Assembly: GCA_035315065.1 (NCBI GenBank)
Contig: DATFYM010000133.1
Location: 1 to 5,484 of the forward strand
Source: DATFYM01 sp035315065
Lineage (GTDB): Bacteria > Acidobacteriota > Terriglobia > UBA7540
DNA: 5,484 nucleotides
Reading direction: 5' to 3'
The notes under the pieces: model-generated
Database searches by the model: none
Seen by the model: only the letters and a program-made list of their open reading frames with translations
Told to the model about the DNA's origin: nothing
Part shown: positions 1-5,484 of the stretch, piece by piece
How positions within the stretch are numbered: position 1 is the first letter of the stretch
Layout: every line of letters starts with the position of its first letter
Program-made: the position numbers and the translations under genes

Positions 1-1
1 G

Positions 2-124
2 CGTCCCTCTTGTCTCGATTTGATCACCCTCCTCCGCAAGGAAGCTGCCGAGCATCCCGAACTGCTGAAACAACTCGGCATTCAGCCTAGTTCCTCCCAG
101 TTCGTCGCTGCTGCTGCGGCTTAG
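2..124 (+). CDS. C-terminal fragment of an unidentified protein (5' end outside window)
   Basis: An open frame enters from the left edge and ends at TAG 122-124, giving about 40 residues. The fragment has a charged, helix-like stretch (LLRKEAAEHPELLKQLG) followed by a loose Ser/Ala-rich tail that ends in five alanines (AAAAA). This looks like a genuine protein C-terminus; another forward frame (from base 1) reads as a Ser/Arg-rich string and hits a stop at 88-90. The family cannot be recognised from so little. It is transcribed towards sufC, so the two genes are convergent with 72 bp between their stop codons. A chance open frame of this length cannot be excluded. Confidence 0.45.
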   Translation, partial: RPSCLDLITLLRKEAAEHPELLKQLGIQPSSSQFVAAAAA

Positions 125-140
125 AATGTAGAAACTCCAG

Positions 141-184
141 GCCGGAAGCAAGCTTCCGGCAGCAAAGCGGTAGCAAGCTACCGC
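141..184. repeat. Pair of REP-like hairpins with a shared core
   Basis: Two perfect palindromic hairpins lie 6 bp apart. The first (141-160) has an 8-bp stem GCCGGAAG/CTTCCGGC and loop CAAG. The second (167-184) has a 7-bp stem GCGGTAG/CTACCGC and the same loop CAAG. Both contain AGCAAGCT, and the pair next to it is A-T in one and T-A in the other. The hexamer ACTCCA flanks the pair on both sides (134-139 and 185-190). They sit between convergent stop codons, where they could act as a bidirectional transcript end or 3' RNA stabiliser. No clear T-tract follows on either strand, so a dispersed REP-type repeat fits better than a classical intrinsic terminator. Confidence 0.75.
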
Positions 185-196
185 ACTCCAAAGAAC

Positions 197-952
<756 letters not shown>

Positions 953-1003
953 TGGTTCTTTGTCCTCGGTCCCGGGTGTTGGTTAATGACTCGCTTTGTT
1001 TTC

Positions 1004-1085
1004 ATGAACATCGTGGCTTTCGCAGTCATGCCGATTCTCGCCATCCTTTATTTTCAATAACATCGTGGCTTCGCATCCTGAAAAC
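1004..1085. repeat. 84-bp core repeat, diverged copy 0
   Basis: This is the degenerate copy nearest sufC. It aligns with the two better copies through ATCGTGGCTTTCG (1010-1022), CCATCCTTTATTTTCAATAA (1041-1060) and TCGTGGCTTCG (1063-1073). A further half-repeat precedes it: CTTTGTTTTCATGAACATCG (994-1013) resembles the middle-to-end part of a full core. A possible extra anchor, TTCGGTGGCCTCTT, lies at 1114-1127. Confidence 0.6.
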
Positions 1086-1140
1086 GAATATTTGCCGCCC
1101 TTCGATCCGCCTCTTCGGTGGCCTCTTTCTTTCCACGATC

Positions 1141-1168
1141 TCAGCTCTCAGCTCTCAGCCGTCAGCTT
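1141..1168. repeat. TCAGCNN heptamer tract
   Basis: Four uninterrupted 7-bp units: TCAGCTC, TCAGCTC, TCAGCCG, TCAGCTT. The same family recurs after each 84-bp core, at 1293-1306 (TCAGCCC, TCAGCCT) and 1474-1487 (TCAGCTT, TCAGCGG). It forms one component of the composite module. Confidence 0.8.
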
Positions 1169-1199
1169 GCCGCGCCAGCGTTCTGCCACCGTCTACTGC

Positions 1200-1283
1200 C
1201 GCCCAACGGTGGCTTCGTTCCCGATTTTTCCGAAGCCCGATCCTTTGTTTTCAATCAACTCGGTGGCTTCGTTTTTCAAAAGC
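1200..1283. repeat. 84-bp core repeat, copy 1
   Basis: This 84-bp unit runs from CGCCCAACGGTGGCTTCG to a terminal AAAAGC. It contains the 13-mer CGGTGGCTTCGTT twice, at 1207-1219 and 1261-1273, 54 bp apart. By direct comparison it matches copy 2 (1388-1471) at 79 of 84 positions with no gaps. It is followed by TCAGCNN heptamers (1293-1306). Confidence 0.92.
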
Positions 1284-1333
1284 GTGCGACTTTCAGCCCT
1301 CAGCCTATGAGCTTTGGCGACCGGCGTCCTCCG

Positions 1334-1387
1334 ACTTGCCTACTGCCGATCAACGCCACTTACTGCCGACCACCTACCGCCAACTGT
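1334..1387. repeat. TACTGCC-like heptamer tract
   Basis: Imperfect 7-bp units based on TACTGCC include ACTTGCC (1334-1340), TACTGCC (1341-1347), TACTGCC (1361-1367), TACCGCC (1375-1381) and AACTGTC (1382-1388). There is a one-base phase slip around 1350-1360. The tract leads directly into core copy 2. Confidence 0.65.
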
Positions 1388-1471
1388 CGCCCAACGGTGG
1401 CTTCGTTCCCGGTTTTTCCGAAGTCCGATTCTTTGTTTTCAATCAAATCGGTGGCTTCGTTTTTGAAAAGC
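1388..1471. repeat. 84-bp core repeat, copy 2
   Basis: Direct repeat of 1200-1283, with five substitutions and no indels. The internal 13-mer CGGTGGCTTCGTT is again present twice (1395-1407 and 1449-1461) at the same 54-bp spacing. It is followed by TCAGCTT and TCAGCGG heptamers (1474-1487) and then by the TACTGCC-type tract at 1514-1548. Confidence 0.92.
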
Positions 1472-1513
1472 TCTCAGCTTTCAGCGGTCGACCTACCAGC
1501 TTGCCGGGCCGCT

Positions 1514-1548
1514 AACTGCCTACCGCCGACTGCCTACTGCCTTCTACC
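1514..1548. repeat. TACTGCC heptamer tract overlapping a stop codon
   Basis: Five consecutive 7-bp units: AACTGCC, TACCGCC, GACTGCC, TACTGCC, TTCTACC. On the minus strand this reads GGTAGAA GGCAGTA and onward, and the first unit contains the TAG stop (1544-1546) of the YfiT/BstA-like gene. The tract therefore begins exactly at the end of that coding region. Confidence 0.8.
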
Positions 1549-2086
1549 ACCCCATTCGCCGTCGCAACGAGGTGATGTGCGCCACGTGATGCCGGCCATG
1601 CCATGAGTAAATGGCCAGGTTCTTCTCCAGCGACACCACGCCCAACTCGGGGTGGCGGAACGTCCGCGCCCAGTCTGTGGGCGTGAGCGACTTCAGCAGG
1701 GTCACCCAGCGGCTGTGCAGCGATTCGAGCAACGTCAGCGACGGCTCGACGGGTGCCGTTTTGGCGTCGATCAACTCCGCCCACTGCGCCTCGTCGTAGG
1801 GCTTGATGGTCGGCTCGTCCTCGGTCAGGGCCAGCCGGTAGCGGACATAGGCGTTCATGTGACTATCCGGGAGATGGTGAACCACCTGGCGCACCGTCCA
1901 GCCATCGGGACGATAGGGTGTGTCCAGTTGTTGGTCCGACAGGCCCCCCACCGCCGCGCGCAGCCGTACGGGCGTCTGCTCGATATTGCTGATGTACTCG
2001 CTCCGCTCCGCTTCCGTGCCCGAACCTGCCCATTTGAACTTGCCGACCGGGTACCGCAAGTCTGCTGCCGGTGCTTCTGCTGCCAT
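1544..2086 (-). CDS. YfiT/BstA-type DinB-superfamily metalloprotein (putative thiol S-transferase)
   Basis: This 180-aa protein matches the YfiT (BstA) branch of the DinB superfamily: cytosolic four-helix-bundle proteins with a His-triad metal site. Family hallmarks are RYPVGKF near the N-terminus (11-17), RPDGWTVRQVVHHL with DSHMNAY (59-80), TIKPYDEAQWAEL (93-105) and the C-terminal YSWHGRHHVAHI (160-171). H70, H163 and H167 are the likely metal ligands. Characterised relatives transfer bacillithiol to electrophiles; older annotations call them metal-dependent hydrolases. The substrate here is unknown. ATG 2084-2086 has a strong AGAGGAGG site (2091-2098) 4 nt upstream. Length is normal for the branch. 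It lies 113 bp downstream of another DinB-family gene, with an inverted heptamer repeat between them. Confidence 0.9.
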   Translation of the reverse strand: MAAEAPAADLRYPVGKFKWAGSGTEAERSEYISNIEQTPVRLRAAVGGLSDQQLDTPYRPDGWTVRQVVHHLPDSHMNAYVRYRLALTEDEPTIKPYDEAQWAELIDAKTAPVEPSLTLLESLHSRWVTLLKSLTPTDWARTFRHPELGVVSLEKNLAIYSWHGRHHVAHITSLRRRMGW

Positions 2087-2102
2087 GTAGCCTCCTCTTT
2101 GA

Positions 2103-2189
2103 CGAAACTCGAAAATCGAAATTCGAAACTCGCGTTTCGCCGTTCGTTTGATGCGGCTTCGAATTTCGAATTTCGAGTTTCGAGTTTCG
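2103..2189. repeat. Inverted heptamer repeat (TTCGAAT family) between two genes
   Basis: The right arm (2158-2189) is a heptamer run: TTCGAAT, TTCGAAT, TTCGAGT, TTCGAGT, TTCG. The left arm (2103-2127) is the reverse complement of 2158-2182 with one mismatch in 25, and pairs equally well with 2165-2189. About 30 nt of loop (2128-2157) lies between the arms. In the minus-strand transcript this hairpin would begin about 10 nt after the DinB stop and end 4 nt before the ribosome site of the next gene. There is no T-tract, so it is not an ordinary terminator. It may be a dispersed repeat that also affects coupling between the genes. Confidence 0.85.
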
Positions 2190-2199
2190 TGCCTTTCCT

Positions 2200-2730
2200 T
2201 CAGCCTGCCTGCGCCTTGGCGACACCACCCAAATCCTGCATTACGAGGTAATCAATCGCCGGCGCCTCGGCCCCCAACTGGCGCAGCAGCGTGGTGATCT
2301 GCCCGCGATGGTACGTCTGATGGTTCACCACGTGGAGGAGCACTTGCCACAGAGGGTACGTCCACGTCTCGCCCTTCGTGTTGGTGTAAGTCAGGGACTG
2401 CTTCAGCGCCGGTTCGCCGAGCCCTGCCAAGTAGTCGCGGACGTTGGTCTCGACCGCCTGCCAGCGATCGCGAATTGTCGCCAAGTTGGGGAACGTCTCG
2501 GCAGCGAACGCCTGCGCGTCAGTCTTGTTTGGTGACCTCCCGCGCCAGCGCTCGTGCCAGACCCACTCGACTACCACGAGATGCGCCAGCGTGTCTCTCA
2601 CGGAAGAGTAGCTGCTGCCCATCGGCCGAAGAAATTGCTCTTCGGTGAGAGCGGCGCACGCTTCAAGCTGGCGGTCGCGCGCCCAGTAGTTGTAGTCGAA
2701 CAAGTCGCGTAATGTGTCAGTCGACATCAT
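2200..2730 (-). CDS. DinB-family metalloprotein
   Basis: The 176-aa product has the DinB four-helix-bundle pattern: an N-terminal FDYNYWARDRQLEACAAL helix, then SSVRDTLAHLVVVEWVWHER, and a C-terminal LLHVVNHQTYHRGQITTLLR followed by the family-typical LGAEAPAIDYLVM. H50, H137 and H141 form the expected metal triad. Length is typical. Members act on small thiols or are uncharacterised, so no substrate is claimed; despite the name, a direct DNA-damage role is not implied. The frame can be extended to a TTG at 2737-2739, but AAGGAT (2741-2746) would then be 1 nt away. At the tandem ATGs 2725-2730 it sits 10-13 nt upstream, so the first ATG is preferred. It is only distantly similar to the downstream YfiT/BstA-like gene, so a recent duplication is unlikely. 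Confidence 0.9.
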   Translation of the reverse strand: MMSTDTLRDLFDYNYWARDRQLEACAALTEEQFLRPMGSSYSSVRDTLAHLVVVEWVWHERWRGRSPNKTDAQAFAAETFPNLATIRDRWQAVETNVRDYLAGLGEPALKQSLTYTNTKGETWTYPLWQVLLHVVNHQTYHRGQITTLLRQLGAEAPAIDYLVMQDLGGVAKAQAG

Positions 2731-2740
2731 GGCCCGCAAT

Positions 2741-2746
2741 ATCCTT
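2741..2746 (-). promoter_or_regulatory. Ribosome binding site of the DinB-family gene
   Basis: AAGGAT on the minus strand, 10 nt before ATG 2728-2730. It is too close (1 nt) to the upstream TTG at 2737-2739, so it decides in favour of the ATG start. Confidence 0.5.
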
Positions 2747-2805
2747 GCGAAGATCCTTGTTTCTGCCCATTTGCTCCTGGCTGGAACGATAGGCTTCCTC
2801 CCACG

Positions 2806-3042
2806 CTAGTCAGGCATGGCGTCGAGGATGGCGTAGCGTTCCCGGAGCAGCGATGCTGTCTTAACGTTCATCACGGTATTCGCCACCGCGATGTCGGACA
2901 TCACGTCGAAATAGGCCTCACTCCCTTTCTTAAGGCGGCGAAGCTTCGACCGTAGTCGTTCTAGCTTTTGGCATATTTCCACGGCCTCATCCAGGATGAG
3001 TTCGAATAAATCAAGACTGGGCATCGTTTTTGTGGTGGCCAT
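2806..3042 (-). CDS. Small helical protein of unknown function
   Basis: This 78-aa protein is not recognised. It appears wholly helical, with a heptad-like basic segment (EAVEICQKLERLRSKLRRLK) that could form a short coiled coil, then an Ala/Val-rich helix (MSDIAVANTVMNVKTASLL) and an acidic end. There is no signal peptide or membrane segment. ATG 3040-3042 is preceded by GGTGAG (3047-3052) at 4 nt. An alternative GTG at 3097-3099 overlaps the TGA of the upstream nuclease-like gene (GTGA) and would give 97 aa; the extra 19 residues are Arg/Ala/Pro-rich and look non-domain-like. Either way it is coupled or nearly coupled to the upstream gene, suggesting a partner or regulator of that protein. 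Function is unknown. Confidence 0.65.
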   Translation of the reverse strand: MATTKTMPSLDLFELILDEAVEICQKLERLRSKLRRLKKGSEAYFDVMSDIAVANTVMNVKTASLLRERYAILDAMPD

Positions 3043-3095
3043 ATTGCTCACCAATCGCGCCGCAAACGGCGAAGCCGGGCCTCGAAAGCGAGCGG

Positions 3096-3980
3096 TCACC
3101 CCAGTGGAATCTGCCCCCTAAACACTTCCAGCAGGTCGGGCGGCAGCGTCGTGGCTTGCAAGGCGTTCGGATTAGGAAACAACCTCATGTGATACCCAAC
3201 GTTCTCCTTATCGATTTCCTTGTCATACCAAAAGATGCCCACGCCACCCAATCTCGCGTGTGATCCGTCAGTAAAGTAGCCTCCTCCGGTCTGTGTGTTG
3301 GAATAGAGCGCCATTGCCACGTGCAACTCCGTCCCGTAAGCCAGACTGAGGAAGAGATCATCGGCCACGACAAGTAGATTGGGGATGTCATCTCGGAACT
3401 TCTTGTAGGCTTTGTCGATGGCAAATCGAAGGCGCTCCCATGGCCCGACGGCGCCCCCTTCGCCATTAATGTATTTCGGGTAGTTCAGTCGCCCCGACCT
3501 CCGCTGTTCTACGGTCAGCTCGCCTTCCCATCCAGGGCTCTTTACTTCGACGAAGACGCTGCGATTGCTGCGCCCGCGCACCATGAACTCACCTTCGTTT
3601 CCTGCGTCTCCAACTGGCCGCCATTCAGTCACCGTAAACCCGTTTTGCTCTAAGTGGTAAGCGACCCGCAACTCCTCTAACGCCGAGTCACGCTGGCTGT
3701 TGGAACCTTGAAGCGCTCCCAGGTACTGTGGAAACTGGCCGCTCGCCTTCGTAAACTGCAGGAGCGCCTCCAGTTCATTCGCGTACTTCTGCCATGCTGG
3801 ATACTCGTCCGTCCATCTAGCTCCCGTCTTGAGCGCACTGCCAAGCGGACCAAGCTGGGGGCTATTGAACCGCCCCTCGGCCCTGGCGCGATCTAGGAGG
3901 AACACCTGTTCGCGGGCGTATGACCGTACGGCCGAGCGCATAGCCTTTCGAGAGCCAAAACTAACGTTCCATTCTGTCAT
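3096..3980 (-). CDS. Protein with PD-(D/E)XK nuclease-like core, function unknown
   Basis: The 294-aa cytosolic protein is not recognised as a named family. Its middle has the order of elements of the PD-(D/E)XK fold: helix ALEELRVAYHLEQNGF (100-115) with an acidic pair, strand GNEGEFMV (127-134) with acidic E131, then VFVEVKSP (142-149), giving the E145-x-K147 half of the motif. A helix with KAYKKFRD (190-197) and strand NLLVVADD (201-208) follow, as in many Holliday-resolvase or restriction-like folds. The N-terminal 95 residues are helical and of unknown role. ATG 3978-3980 lies 6 bp after the sufB stop, and its likely ribosome site GGGTGAT includes that stop codon, suggesting translational coupling to sufB. 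The nuclease call is motif inference only; a catalytically inactive homologue is possible. Confidence 0.75.
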   Translation of the reverse strand: MTEWNVSFGSRKAMRSAVRSYAREQVFLLDRARAEGRFNSPQLGPLGSALKTGARWTDEYPAWQKYANELEALLQFTKASGQFPQYLGALQGSNSQRDSALEELRVAYHLEQNGFTVTEWRPVGDAGNEGEFMVRGRSNRSVFVEVKSPGWEGELTVEQRRSGRLNYPKYINGEGGAVGPWERLRFAIDKAYKKFRDDIPNLLVVADDLFLSLAYGTELHVAMALYSNTQTGGGYFTDGSHARLGGVGIFWYDKEIDKENVGYHMRLFPNPNALQATTLPPDLLEVFRGQIPLG

Positions 3981-3986
3981 TCCACA

Positions 3987-5429
3987 TCACCCGACACTAC
4001 CTTCCAGGCTCACGCTCAGCAGCTTCTGTGCCTCGACCGCAAACTCCATTGGCAGCTCCCTGAACACCTGCTTGCAGAACCCGCTCACGATCATCGACAC
4101 GGCGTCCTCCGTCGACATCCCCCGCTGGCGGCAGTAGAAGATCTGGTCTTCGCCGATCTTCGACGTGGACGCCTCGTGCTCGACGGTGGCAGTGGAGTTC
4201 TTCACCTCCAGGTAGGGGAAGGTATGCGCGCCGCACTTATCGCCGATCAGGAGCGAGTCGCACTGCGAGTAGTTACGCGCGTTCTCGGCGCCCTTCAGGA
4301 TTCGCACCGCGCCGCGATAGCTGTTCTGGCCGTGGCCGGCCGAGATACCCTTGGAGACGATGGTGCTCTTGGTGTTTTTGCCGATGTGGATCATCTTGGT
4401 GCCGGTATCGGCTTGCTGGTAGTTGTTGGTGAGCGCCACCGAGTAAAACTCGCCCACCGAGTTCTCGCCTTGAAGGATGCAGCTCGGGTACTTCCAGGTG
4501 ATCGCGGAGCCGGTCTCGACCTGGGTCCAGGAAATCTTGGAGTTCACGCCCAGGCACTTGCCGCGCTTGGTGACGAAGTTATAGATGCCGCCCCGGCCCA
4601 GCTTATCGCCCGGGTACCAGTTCTGGACGGTGGAATACTTGATCTGGGCGTTGTCGAGCGCCACCAGCTCCACTACCGCGGCGTGCAACTGGTTCTCGTC
4701 GCGCATCGGCGCCGTACAGCCTTCCAGGTAGCTGACGTAGGCGCCCTCGTCGGCGACGATCAGGGTGCGCTCGAACTGCCCGGTGTTCTTGGCGTTGATG
4801 CGGAAGTAGGTGGAAAGCTCCATCGGGCAGCGCACACCCTTAGGCACGTAGCAGAAGGAACCGTCGCTGAAGACCGCCGAGTTCAGTGTGGCGAAGAAGT
4901 TGTCCGTGTAGGGCACCACCGAGCCCAGGTACTTCTTCACCAGCTCCGGATGCTCCCGGACCGCCTCGGAAAACGAACAGAAGATGATGCCCAACTCGCC
5001 GAGCTTCTCCTTGAAAGTCGTCGCGACCGATACACTGTCAAACACCGCATCCACCGCCACGCCGGCAAGCAGTTCGCGTTCTCTCAGCGGGATTCCGAGC
5101 TTGTCGTAAGTTTTCAAGAGCTCCGGGTCGATTTCCCCGGGCTTCTTTGTTCCTGTCCCCTTGGGCGCGGAAAAGTAGCGGATGCTCTGATAATCAATCG
5201 GACCGTACTTGACGTTGGCCCAGGTTGGCTCCTTCATGGTGAGCCAGTACCGGAAGGCCTTCAGTCGCCACTCCGTCAGCCACTCAGGCTCACCCTTCTT
5301 GGCTGAGATAAGACGGATGACGTCTTCGTTCAATCCCGGCGGAACCGTTTCCTGCTCGATGTCGGTTACAAATCCATACTTGTATTCCTGGGTTGCCAGG
5401 ATTTCGACTTCAGATTGCGGCGTAGCCAT
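3987..5429 (-). CDS. sufB: SufB, Fe-S cluster assembly scaffold
   Basis: SufB is the cytoplasmic scaffold on which Fe-S clusters are built with SufC (and SufD), using sulfur from SufS. The 480-aa product is full length and highly conserved. Landmarks are YGF near the N-terminus, SVVPYTDNFFATLNSAVFSDGSF (170-192), YVPKGVRCPMELSTYFRIN (194-212), YLEGCTAPM (234-242), NWYPGDKLGRGGIYNFVTKRG (270-290), NYSQCDSLLIG (386-396), EHEASTSKIGEDQIFYCRQR (417-436) and the end SLEGSVG. C390 and E419 correspond to the functional E. coli residues C405 and E434 by C-terminal alignment. ATG 5427-5429 is chosen because GAGGAGGAG lies 5 nt upstream; an in-frame TTG sits directly before it. No sufC or sufD follows immediately; the next gene is the nuclease-like one. 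Confidence 0.98.
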   Translation of the reverse strand: MATPQSEVEILATQEYKYGFVTDIEQETVPPGLNEDVIRLISAKKGEPEWLTEWRLKAFRYWLTMKEPTWANVKYGPIDYQSIRYFSAPKGTGTKKPGEIDPELLKTYDKLGIPLRERELLAGVAVDAVFDSVSVATTFKEKLGELGIIFCSFSEAVREHPELVKKYLGSVVPYTDNFFATLNSAVFSDGSFCYVPKGVRCPMELSTYFRINAKNTGQFERTLIVADEGAYVSYLEGCTAPMRDENQLHAAVVELVALDNAQIKYSTVQNWYPGDKLGRGGIYNFVTKRGKCLGVNSKISWTQVETGSAITWKYPSCILQGENSVGEFYSVALTNNYQQADTGTKMIHIGKNTKSTIVSKGISAGHGQNSYRGAVRILKGAENARNYSQCDSLLIGDKCGAHTFPYLEVKNSTATVEHEASTSKIGEDQIFYCRQRGMSTEDAVSMIVSGFCKQVFRELPMEFAVEAQKLLSVSLEGSVG

Positions 5430-5434
5430 CAAAA

Positions 5435-5443
5435 CTCCTCCTC
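5435..5443 (-). promoter_or_regulatory. Ribosome binding site of sufB
   Basis: GAGGAGGAG on the minus strand, 5 nt before ATG 5427-5429. It supports this ATG over the adjacent in-frame TTG at 5430-5432. Confidence 0.75.
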
Positions 5444-5484
5444 GGGATTAGATGACAGCACTCGACCCCTGGGGCCAGCGCGGT

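Larger units (their letters stand above)
953..1543. repeat. Gene-free repeat island upstream of sufC
   Basis: This 591-bp stretch separates the YfiT/BstA-like gene from sufC and holds no credible gene. Almost all of it from about 988 onward consists of diverged repeats: an 84-bp core in about three copies, with TCAGCNN and TACTGCC-like heptamer tracts between the copies. GTGGC anchors recur at 1013, 1065, 1118, 1209, 1263, 1397 and 1451, spaced 52-54 bp within clusters. The two best cores start 188 bp apart, which is not a multiple of three, so the repeats fall in different reading frames. Frames that stay open here encode low-complexity Ser/Pro/Arg-rich strings. I found no convincing sigma-70 promoter for sufC on the minus strand. 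Confidence 0.8.

Noticed and set aside
141..184. Classical rho-independent terminator for sufC or the convergent gene
   Set aside because: The stems are strong, but neither strand has a proper T-run after them, so only a repeat with possible 3'-end function is claimed.
953..1060. A sigma-70 promoter for sufC on the minus strand
   Set aside because: TTGAAA-like and CATTAA-like hexamers exist, but not in a convincing -35/-10 pair with 16-18 nt spacing.
988..1548. CRISPR-like array from regularly spaced GTGGCTTCG motifs
   Set aside because: The repeated motif is only about 9-13 bp, the intervening sequence is itself repeated and not unique, spacing breaks between clusters, and no cas genes are present.
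1652..2251. A 199-codon plus-strand open frame across the DinB-like genes and the inverted repeat
   Set aside because: It is antisense to well-supported genes and reads through the heptamer hairpin; the composition is not protein-like.
4176..5306. A 376-codon plus-strand open frame antisense to sufB
   Set aside because: It is a shadow of the highly conserved sufB frame in GC-rich DNA, with no recognisable domain.
5444..5484. End of an upstream minus-strand gene before sufB (stop TAA at 5448-5450, or TGA overlapping the sufB ATG)
   Set aside because: Two frames are open to the window edge, but only 11-17 codons are visible and neither shows a recognisable C-terminus, so no call can be supported.

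Overview
The window is a GC-rich bacterial chromosomal segment. Everything except a short tail at the left edge is coded on the minus strand, so transcription runs from right to left. The anchors are two unmistakable Fe-S cluster assembly genes: sufB at the right end and sufC at the left end. Instead of adjoining each other as is usual in suf operons, they are about 3 kb apart. The style of the intergenic DNA (heptamer-repeat tracts, paired small hairpins, repeats abutting stop codons), together with SUF-only Fe-S genes and DinB/YfiT paralogues, suggests an Acidobacteriota-like soil bacterium. That taxonomic guess is inference and weak.

Layout in transcription order: sufB (5429-3987); a 294-aa protein with a PD-(D/E)XK nuclease-like core (3980-3096), only 6 bp after sufB; a small helical protein of 78 aa, or 97 aa if a coupled GTG start is used (3042/3099-2806); a DinB-family four-helix metalloprotein (2730-2200); a YfiT/BstA-type DinB-superfamily protein (2086-1544); a 591-bp gene-free repeat island (953-1543); and sufC (952-197). 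A convergent plus-strand gene ends at 124, and two small hairpins lie between it and sufC.

SufB and SufC are the scaffold and ATPase of the SufBC(D) complex. sufD and sufS are not in the window. The first three genes are tightly packed and look co-transcribed. The spacing then loosens to 75 bp, 113 bp and finally 591 bp, so sufC is either at the distal end of a long transcript or has its own promoter, which I could not identify.

The most unusual part is the repeat DNA. The island before sufC contains about three copies of a composite module. Each has an 84-bp core (the best two copies differ at 5 of 84 positions), then TCAGCNN heptamers, then TACTGCC-like heptamers. A third, unrelated heptamer family (TTCGAAT/TTCGAGT) forms a large inverted repeat between the two DinB-like genes. 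The paired hairpins after sufC share a core and differ by a compensated base-pair swap. The main gene-level candidate for follow-up is the nuclease-like gene and small-ORF pair embedded directly behind sufB.
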